Origin: an alpha proteobacterium SCGC AAA536-G10
GTDB lineage: Bacteria; Pseudomonadota; Alphaproteobacteria; Puniceispirillales; Marisalimonadaceae
Length of the DNA stretch: 64,000 bases
NCBI GenBank assembly: GCA_000384615.1
Contig: ARQU01000009.1
Location: 25,831 to 89,830, forward strand
Direction of reading: 5' to 3'
In this document: piece after piece, positions 57,862 to 64,000 of the stretch
Numbering within the stretch: position 1 is the first letter of the stretch
How the letters are laid out: every line of letters begins with the position of its first letter
Program-made: the position numbers and the translations under genes
The notes under the pieces: model-generated
What the model was told of the DNA's origin: nothing
Databases searched by the model: none
What the model saw: only the letters and a program-made list of their open reading frames with translations

Positions 57862-58965
57862 ATGATTGAATTAATAGATCCAATAATTAGTAGTAACAAG
57901 ATAGATATTTCAACGGGTCTTAATGTTCACTATCTAGAAGCTTCTAAGAACAATAATAATCAGTCCATTGCTCTTTTACTTCATGGCTTTCCTGAGTTAA
58001 GTTTTAGTTGGCGAAAAATAATACCAATTTTAGCAAATGAAGGCTTTAGAGTAATAGCGCCTGATATGAGAGGGTATGGCCTCACATCTGGAGGTACTAA
58101 AAAATATGATTCAAACATATCCGAATACAGATTATTAAACCTGACTACAGATATACTTAGTTTGATCAGTGCACTTAAAATCAATAAAGTTGATTTATTA
58201 GTAGGACATGATGCTGGATCATCAGTCGCAGGAACGTCAGCTTTGATTAGACCTGACATATTCAAGTCAGTTGTAATGATGAGTGCTCCATTTACTGGCG
58301 CACCAAATATAGATAGTAATTTATCATATCAAGATCCAATACATAAAGACTTAGAAGAATTAAATCCTCCAAGAAAACACTATCAATGGTATTACTCTAC
58401 CCGTGAGGCTAATAAAGACATGCATCTGGATAGAGAAGGACTTCATAAGTTCCTAAGAGCTTACTATCATATGAAAAGTGCTGACTGGAAAGAAAACAAT
58501 CCATATGAATTAGGTTCATGGACAGCCATAAATTTGGCTAAAATGCCTGAATACTACATTATGAAGTTAGATCAGACAATGGTCGAAGCAGTTATGTCTC
58601 AATATCCAAAAGATAACTGTTACGAAAATTGGTTAAATGACAAAGAATTGGAGATATATTCCAATAGTTTTCATTCCAATTCGTTTCAACCAGCTCTTAA
58701 TTGGTATAGGTGCATGACATCACCTAATCTAAATAGTGATTTGAAAGTTTTTTCAAATAAAAAAATTGAAGTCCCTTCATGTTTTATTGCTGGAGAAAAA
58801 GACTGGGGAACATTTCAAAAACCAGGTGCTTTAGATATAATGGAAAATATATTATGTACTAATTATTATGGTAGACATATTCTTGAAAATGCAGGACATT
58901 GGGTGCAACAAGAAAACCCTAATGATGTAGCTGAAACATTATTAAACTTTTACAAAAATAAGTAA
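57862..58965 (+). CDS. Alpha/beta hydrolase (epoxide hydrolase-like)
   Basis: LLLHGFPELSFSWRKIIPILANEGFRVIAPDMRGYGLT, VGHDAGSSVAG, AGHWVQQENP. Confidence 0.88.
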   Translation: MIELIDPIISSNKIDISTGLNVHYLEASKNNNNQSIALLLHGFPELSFSWRKIIPILANEGFRVIAPDMRGYGLTSGGTKKYDSNISEYRLLNLTTDILSLISALKINKVDLLVGHDAGSSVAGTSALIRPDIFKSVVMMSAPFTGAPNIDSNLSYQDPIHKDLEELNPPRKHYQWYYSTREANKDMHLDREGLHKFLRAYYHMKSADWKENNPYELGSWTAINLAKMPEYYIMKLDQTMVEAVMSQYPKDNCYENWLNDKELEIYSNSFHSNSFQPALNWYRCMTSPNLNSDLKVFSNKKIEVPSCFIAGEKDWGTFQKPGALDIMENILCTNYYGRHILENAGHWVQQENPNDVAETLLNFYKNK

Positions 58966-58980
58966 TTTTTAGGAAGAAAT

Positions 58981-59871
58981 TTGACATTCTCAATATCTGG
59001 AAATCTTTTCAAGGGTATCGGAATTGCAAGTATAGGTGCTTTAATTTTATCACCTGATACCCTTTTCATGAGATGGTCTGAAATGGATGTTTGGTCTATG
59101 TTAACATGGAGGGGAATTGAGATGGGTGTCATCTTAGTTTTTTTTTCAAGTTGTTTTAAAATTTATAGACAAAACTTCAAGTATGTCTATTCGAATGTCG
59201 GTCTGGGCATCATATGTAGTCAGATCGTAAGCTCTTTTTTCTTTACATATGGTGTAGCCGAAACATCAGTTTCTCTGATACTATTTTGTTTAGCAACCTC
59301 TCCTATTTTTGCTTCTATTTTTTCAATATTTATTCTTGGTGAAAAAACAACTAATTCAACATGGATTACAGCTTTTTTTGCTTTAATAGGGGTAGGAATT
59401 TCTGTTGCCAACGGTGATGATGTTTTGAATGCCCCGCAAGGTAGCGTTTTAGTAGGTTCTATATGCGGGGTAGGAGCATCAGCAACATTAGGTTTAAGCT
59501 TAGTTCTACTTAGGTATAAGCCCAAAATTCCTGCCATGACAGTTACAGGCATAAGTGCTTTGGGTAATGGTTTTATTGGCTTACTAATAGTATCACCCGG
59601 ATTGCTTTTCCAAGGAGATATATTATCAATTTCATTATCTGGATTAATTATACTACCAATATCATTTGCTTGCTTGACTTTTGCAACACGTTACACACAA
59701 GCTTCAAATATTGGCCTTTTAATGTTGTTAGAAACTGCTCTAGGGCCATTTTGGGTTTGGTTAGGAACAAATGAAACGCCAAATATCTTTATGATTTTTG
59801 GAGGAGTTATCGTAATTTTAAGTCTTGCTTGGTATATTTTAGTTGACCAAATTAATATATCCAAAAATTAA
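58981..59871 (+). CDS. DMT/EamA family transporter
   Basis: Ten TM-like segments; TSPIFASIFSIFILGEKTTNSTWITAFFALIGVGISV; TTG start. Confidence 0.82.
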   Translation: MTFSISGNLFKGIGIASIGALILSPDTLFMRWSEMDVWSMLTWRGIEMGVILVFFSSCFKIYRQNFKYVYSNVGLGIICSQIVSSFFFTYGVAETSVSLILFCLATSPIFASIFSIFILGEKTTNSTWITAFFALIGVGISVANGDDVLNAPQGSVLVGSICGVGASATLGLSLVLLRYKPKIPAMTVTGISALGNGFIGLLIVSPGLLFQGDILSISLSGLIILPISFACLTFATRYTQASNIGLLMLLETALGPFWVWLGTNETPNIFMIFGGVIVILSLAWYILVDQINISKN

Positions 59872-59886
59872 TTATCATTAATAAAT

Positions 59887-60288
59887 TTATTCTAAAAATT
59901 TTGTAATTAATTTTGACCTTTTCTGTTTTATTTCTTGATCAAGGTTAGTAGTTAATTCCCAACCCCAAACAGGTCCAGGCCAGGCAGCGTCATTTCTTTT
60001 TCTTAAAACAATATGTAAATGTAATTGTGAGACAACATTACCCAACATTCCAATATTTACTTTGTCATATTTTTCTGAAGATTTGATGAACTTTCCTAAA
60101 TCAATAGCAAAATTCATCAAGTAATTCCTTTCATGGATATTTAAATCACTTAATTCAGTTAAATTAGGTTTGTTAGGTATCAAAACAATCCAAAAAAATT
60201 GTCTAGCATTCATAAGTCTTACCTGAAAACTTTCTAATTCTTTTACAAGTATTGTGTCACTTTCTAATCTTTTATCTAATTTAAACAC
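59887..60288 (-). CDS. HIT family protein
   Basis: QFFWIVLIPNKPNLTELSDL, GNVVSQLHLHIVLRKRND (HxHxH variant LHLHIV). Confidence 0.85.
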   Translation of the reverse strand: MFKLDKRLESDTILVKELESFQVRLMNARQFFWIVLIPNKPNLTELSDLNIHERNYLMNFAIDLGKFIKSSEKYDKVNIGMLGNVVSQLHLHIVLRKRNDAAWPGPVWGWELTTNLDQEIKQKRSKLITKFLE

Positions 60289-60371
60289 TTCAAATTCCTA
60301 TTGATTTAATCTAATTTTACATTGTCATAACTTTCAAGCTAGTTAACAGTTATAATATAGAGGATATTCTA

Positions 60372-61610
60372 ATGGTAAAAGAAACAAATATTTCAATCAA
60401 TAGTGACAGACTTTGGGATAGCTTAATGACGATGGCTAAAATTGGGCCTGGAATTGCTGGAGGTAATAATAGACAAACTGTTACCGTAGAAGATGGAGAA
60501 GCAAGAAAATTATTACAAAAATGGTCTGAAGATGCTGGCATGACAATGAAAGTAGATGAGCTTGGATCAATGTTTTTTAAAAGAGAAGGAACTGATAAAA
60601 ATGCACTTCCAGTTGTCATTGGAAGCCATTTAGACACTCAACCAACAGGTGGGAAATATGACGGTGTTCTTGGAGTTTTAGCCGGACTAGAAATAGTTAG
60701 AACTCTTAATGATTTAAACATTCAAACAAAACATCCAATCCTAGTTGTAAATTGGACTAATGAAGAAGGTTCCCGTTTTCCTCCTGCAATGATGGCATCT
60801 GCAGGATATGCAGGAATATATGAGGTTAATACTCTTCTTTCAGCAAAAGATGCTGAAGGAAATATCTTTGGAAATGAGCTTGATAAAATAGGTTGGAAAG
60901 GCTCTGAGCCTGTTGGATCACAAAAATTCCATTGTTACTATGAATTGCATATAGAACAAGGACCTATTCTTGAAACGGAAGAAGTTGACATAGGTATAGT
61001 CACGCACGGTCAAGGTCTAAAATGGTTGGAAGTTAAACTTTCTGGAGTTGAGCAACATACTGGCACTACACCAATGAACGTTAGAAAAGATACATCACTT
61101 GCATTGTCTGAAATTATTTTAGCCGTCAATCATATTGCAAATAAAAATCAACCAAATGCTCTTGGTAGCGTGGGTCATATCGAAGTGTCTCCTAATTCAC
61201 GAAATGTAATTGCAGGCAATTCACTTTTTACAGTTGATATAAGATCTCCAGATATTAACAAACTAGTAAAAATGGAAAATGAATTAAAACAAATGACTAC
61301 AGATATATGTAAAAAACATAAGATTGAATTTAAAATGGATCAAATTGGAGGGTTTGATCCTGTTGCTTTTGACAAAGATTGTCTTAATAATATTCGTAAT
61401 AGCGCCAAAAAGTTTGGATATTCTTATAAGAATATTGTTTCAGGTGCAGGACATGATGCTTGCTGGATAAATACTGTTGCTCCATCAGCAATGATAATGT
61501 GTCCATGCGTTGATGGATTAAGCCATAATGAAGCAGAAGAAATAAAACCTGAATGGGCATCTTCAAGCACTAATGTAATGCTTCACGCCGCCATTACTTC
61601 AGCAACTTAA
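60372..61610 (+). CDS. Zn-dependent hydrolase, N-carbamoyl-L-amino-acid hydrolase / allantoate amidohydrolase family
   Basis: VVIGSHLDTQPTGGKYDGVLGVLAGLE, VNWTNEEGSRFPPAMMASAGYAG, HIEQGPILE, SGAGHDACW. Confidence 0.9.
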   Translation: MVKETNISINSDRLWDSLMTMAKIGPGIAGGNNRQTVTVEDGEARKLLQKWSEDAGMTMKVDELGSMFFKREGTDKNALPVVIGSHLDTQPTGGKYDGVLGVLAGLEIVRTLNDLNIQTKHPILVVNWTNEEGSRFPPAMMASAGYAGIYEVNTLLSAKDAEGNIFGNELDKIGWKGSEPVGSQKFHCYYELHIEQGPILETEEVDIGIVTHGQGLKWLEVKLSGVEQHTGTTPMNVRKDTSLALSEIILAVNHIANKNQPNALGSVGHIEVSPNSRNVIAGNSLFTVDIRSPDINKLVKMENELKQMTTDICKKHKIEFKMDQIGGFDPVAFDKDCLNNIRNSAKKFGYSYKNIVSGAGHDACWINTVAPSAMIMCPCVDGLSHNEAEEIKPEWASSSTNVMLHAAITSAT

Positions 61611-61616
61611 AAATTA

Positions 61617-63440
61617 TTAATAATTATTAATTATATCTAGGCCAGCTCCATTTTCAGCACTACTGGCATTTTGTCTTAATAATGAAAATAAATTTCTTCC
61701 AAATGTATTTTTCTGATTAAATTTTGAAGGCACTTTAATATCTCTTTTAGCAACGGTCTCATTAACTTCAATTCTTCCAGAAACGGCATCAATATCTATG
61801 ATGTCTCCATCTAAAATTTTTCCAATTATGCCATTATCTAAAGCTTCAGGAATAACATGAATAGCTGCTGGAACTTTACCAGATGCCCCAGACATCCTTC
61901 CATCAGTTAACAAGGCCACTTTGAAACCTAAGTCTTGAATATTTGATAAAATTGGAGTTAAAGCATGGAGTTCTGGCATTCCATTAGCTTTTGGACCTTG
62001 AAAACGAACAACAACAACAACATCCTTGTTTAACAGACCCTTTTCATATGCTTTCTTAACATCAGTTTGATTATTAAAAACCATTGCCGGGGCTTTTATT
62101 TTTTGATTTTTAAAATCAACAGCAGAAATTTTAATTACCCCTTTACCAATATTACCTTTTAATATTTTCAAACCACCTTTTTTTTGATGTGGGTTTTTTA
62201 CATATTTTAAAATTTTATTATCATAAGATTTTGATTTTGTTTTTTTCCAAAGTAATTCTGATTTTCCCAGAGTAGCTTCAGAAACATAATTAAAAATATT
62301 TTTCCCCCATACTGTTTTAGCAGTACCATCTAACAAACCTGCGTCTAAAAGTTCTCCAATAATAAAGCTCATACCACCTGCAGCATGAAATTGATTTACA
62401 TCCGCGCTACCATTTGGATACACCCTAGCCAACAAAGGTATCACTTCTGACAAATCTACAAAATCTTCCCATAATAATTTAATTCCAGCTGCAGCAGCCA
62501 TTGCAGGCAAGTGTAAAGTATGATTAGTTGATCCTCCTGTTGCAAGTAAACCAATAATCGCATTAATAAAACTTCTTTCATCAATAATTTTTCCAATAGG
62601 CCTTATATCATTTCCTTTTCTTGATATTGAAATTGCTTGTTGAGTTGCAGCTACATTATAAGCATTTCTCAAGTCACTATGAGGATGAACAAATGCAGAC
62701 CCAGGGAGGTGTAAACCCATAATTTCCATTAACATTTGATTCGAGTTGGCTGTTCCATAAAATGTACAAGTCCCTTCTCCGTGATAAGCAGCAATTTCAA
62801 CTTTTAGTAATTCCTCTCTGGTTGCCTTACCTTTAGCAAATTCATTTCTTATTCGATTTTTTTCTTCATTTGGAATTCCAGTAGACATGGGTCCAGCTGG
62901 TACAAAAATTATTGGTAAATGACCAAATGATAAAGATCCGATTACTAGTCCAGGTACTATCTTATCGCATACACCCAAACATAGTGCAGCATCATATACA
63001 CCATGGCTTAATGCTACTGCAGTGGACATAGCAATAACATCCCTTGACATTAATGATAACTCCATGCCTGGTCTTCCTTGAGTGACCCCGTCACACATTG
63101 CAGGTACAGCACCTGCCATTTGTGCAGTAGCACCAAATTTATTTGCAGCTGCTTTAATTATTTTAGGAAAATGTTCTAGTGGTTTATGAGCTGAAAGCAT
63201 ATCATTATAAGCAGAGACAATACCTATATTTGGCTTTGAATTCATTAGTATTGAAGACTGTTCATCTATTGGAGCTGCAGCTGCAGCGTGAGCCATATTA
63301 GAGCATGAAACTTGACTTCTATCGTTATCAACATCTTTTTCCATAGCTTGAATATTATTTAAATAGTTTTGTCTAGTTAATTTGCTTCTTTCAATTATCC
63401 TTTTTGTAACATTAAGAATTGTTGGGTGCAATTTACTCAT
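61617..63440 (-). CDS. edd: 6-phosphogluconate dehydratase
   Basis: SVSAYNDMLSAHKPLEHFPKIIKAAA, MAGAVPAMCDGVTQGRPGMELSLMSRDVIAMSTAVALSH, CTFYGTANSNQMLMEIMGLHLPGSAFVHP; start chosen at MSKLHPTIL. Confidence 0.95.
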   Translation of the reverse strand: MSKLHPTILNVTKRIIERSKLTRQNYLNNIQAMEKDVDNDRSQVSCSNMAHAAAAAPIDEQSSILMNSKPNIGIVSAYNDMLSAHKPLEHFPKIIKAAANKFGATAQMAGAVPAMCDGVTQGRPGMELSLMSRDVIAMSTAVALSHGVYDAALCLGVCDKIVPGLVIGSLSFGHLPIIFVPAGPMSTGIPNEEKNRIRNEFAKGKATREELLKVEIAAYHGEGTCTFYGTANSNQMLMEIMGLHLPGSAFVHPHSDLRNAYNVAATQQAISISRKGNDIRPIGKIIDERSFINAIIGLLATGGSTNHTLHLPAMAAAAGIKLLWEDFVDLSEVIPLLARVYPNGSADVNQFHAAGGMSFIIGELLDAGLLDGTAKTVWGKNIFNYVSEATLGKSELLWKKTKSKSYDNKILKYVKNPHQKKGGLKILKGNIGKGVIKISAVDFKNQKIKAPAMVFNNQTDVKKAYEKGLLNKDVVVVVRFQGPKANGMPELHALTPILSNIQDLGFKVALLTDGRMSGASGKVPAAIHVIPEALDNGIIGKILDGDIIDIDAVSGRIEVNETVAKRDIKVPSKFNQKNTFGRNLFSLLRQNASSAENGAGLDIINNY

Positions 63441-64000
63441 TGATTTTCTCAATAATAAAATTTTTGTGTTTGTTTTTTAATAAATAATGAATGGGATATG
63501 TTTCATCATTTTTAGCAAGTTCTAAAATGTTTTGTTTTGCTTTACCTTTAACTAATAAAATTATTAATGCACTACTCATGATCAAAGATAAGTTCATTGT
63601 TATTCTAGGAAGAAAAGGATTACCCTGCGGCGATGTTTTAAATATTTTGTGATTTGCATCTATACTATAACTTTCTTTATCCGCAATCATACTAGGAAAT
63701 AAAGAAGCAAAATGACCATCTTCTCCCATACCAATTAAAGTAACATCAAAAGGGATTTTAAACTTTTTATTAAAGATTAAGTCTTCTGATAAAGGAAATA
63801 AATTAGCATTTTTAGCTTTGTTTATAAAAAAATACTCCGATAAAAGTTTTTGATTACTATTTTCATTTTGGGGATCAACTAGTCTATCATCAACCAGGGT
63901 TATTTGTACTTTCGACCAAGCAAGTTCAATTTGAGATAAATCTTTAAAGATCTTAATTGGACTACTTCCACCAGGTACGACTAAACTCGCGGTTCCAAAT
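63433..64000 (-). CDS. pgl: 6-phosphogluconolactonase, partial (runs off right edge)
   Basis: Open to window edge: TASLVVPGGSSPIKIFKDLSQIELAWSKVQITLVDDRLVDPQNENSNQKLL...VTLIGMGEDGHFASLFPSM; 8-bp overlap with edd. Confidence 0.9.
   Translation of the reverse strand, partial: FGTASLVVPGGSSPIKIFKDLSQIELAWSKVQITLVDDRLVDPQNENSNQKLLSEYFFINKAKNANLFPLSEDLIFNKKFKIPFDVTLIGMGEDGHFASLFPSMIADKESYSIDANHKIFKTSPQGNPFLPRITMNLSLIMSSALIILLVKGKAKQNILELAKNDETYPIHYLLKNKHKNFIIEKINE

Noticed and set aside
59220-59552. 110-aa minus-strand ORF
   Set aside because: Antisense to the EamA transporter; no support.
1-64000. CRISPR arrays, tRNA/rRNA genes, transposons, integrases, prophage or toxin-antitoxin modules
   Set aside because: None seen on reading both strands; no regularly spaced repeats, no tRNA-like cloverleaf and no mobile-element proteins in the ORF track. 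Subtle tRNAs would need tRNAscan-SE to exclude fully.

Overview
AT-rich, gene-dense window whose gene families look like a marine-type alphaproteobacterium (this is inference; no rRNA or other marker gene is present). I found about 55 protein genes and no tRNA, rRNA, CRISPR array, transposase, integrase or phage gene. The main content is: (i) a zinc-uptake locus at 1814-7011 with a divergent Zur-like palindrome, znuC/znuB, a His-rich ZnuA, and a second LolD/FtsX-type ABC pair plus a DUF3299-like protein; (ii) an acyl-CoA / thiolase-DUF35 / FadB region; (iii) a large sugar-acid and organic-acid catabolic region (IlvD/Edd, UxaA, FAH hydrolase, KDPG aldolase, KDG kinase, OtnI/OtnC-like, LtnD-like, QuiC-like, enolase superfamily); (iv) a 5-oxoprolinase/hydantoinase and carbamoylase; (v) an Entner-Doudoroff end (edd, pgl partial). 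The observations I would check first are: both permease genes of the zinc locus seem to lack any ATG/GTG/TTG/CTG-type start at the expected place and instead have an ATA codon 6-7 nt after a good Shine-Dalgarno; a 100-nt intergenic segment at 23847-23951 has three consecutive hairpins with GGA (plus strand) or anti-SD C-rich (minus strand) loops; a MaoC-like gene is split by an A8 run; and a DUF35 protein has lost three of its four zinc-ribbon cysteines. Nothing here is proven to be a new system. All family assignments come from recognising motifs by eye, without any database search.
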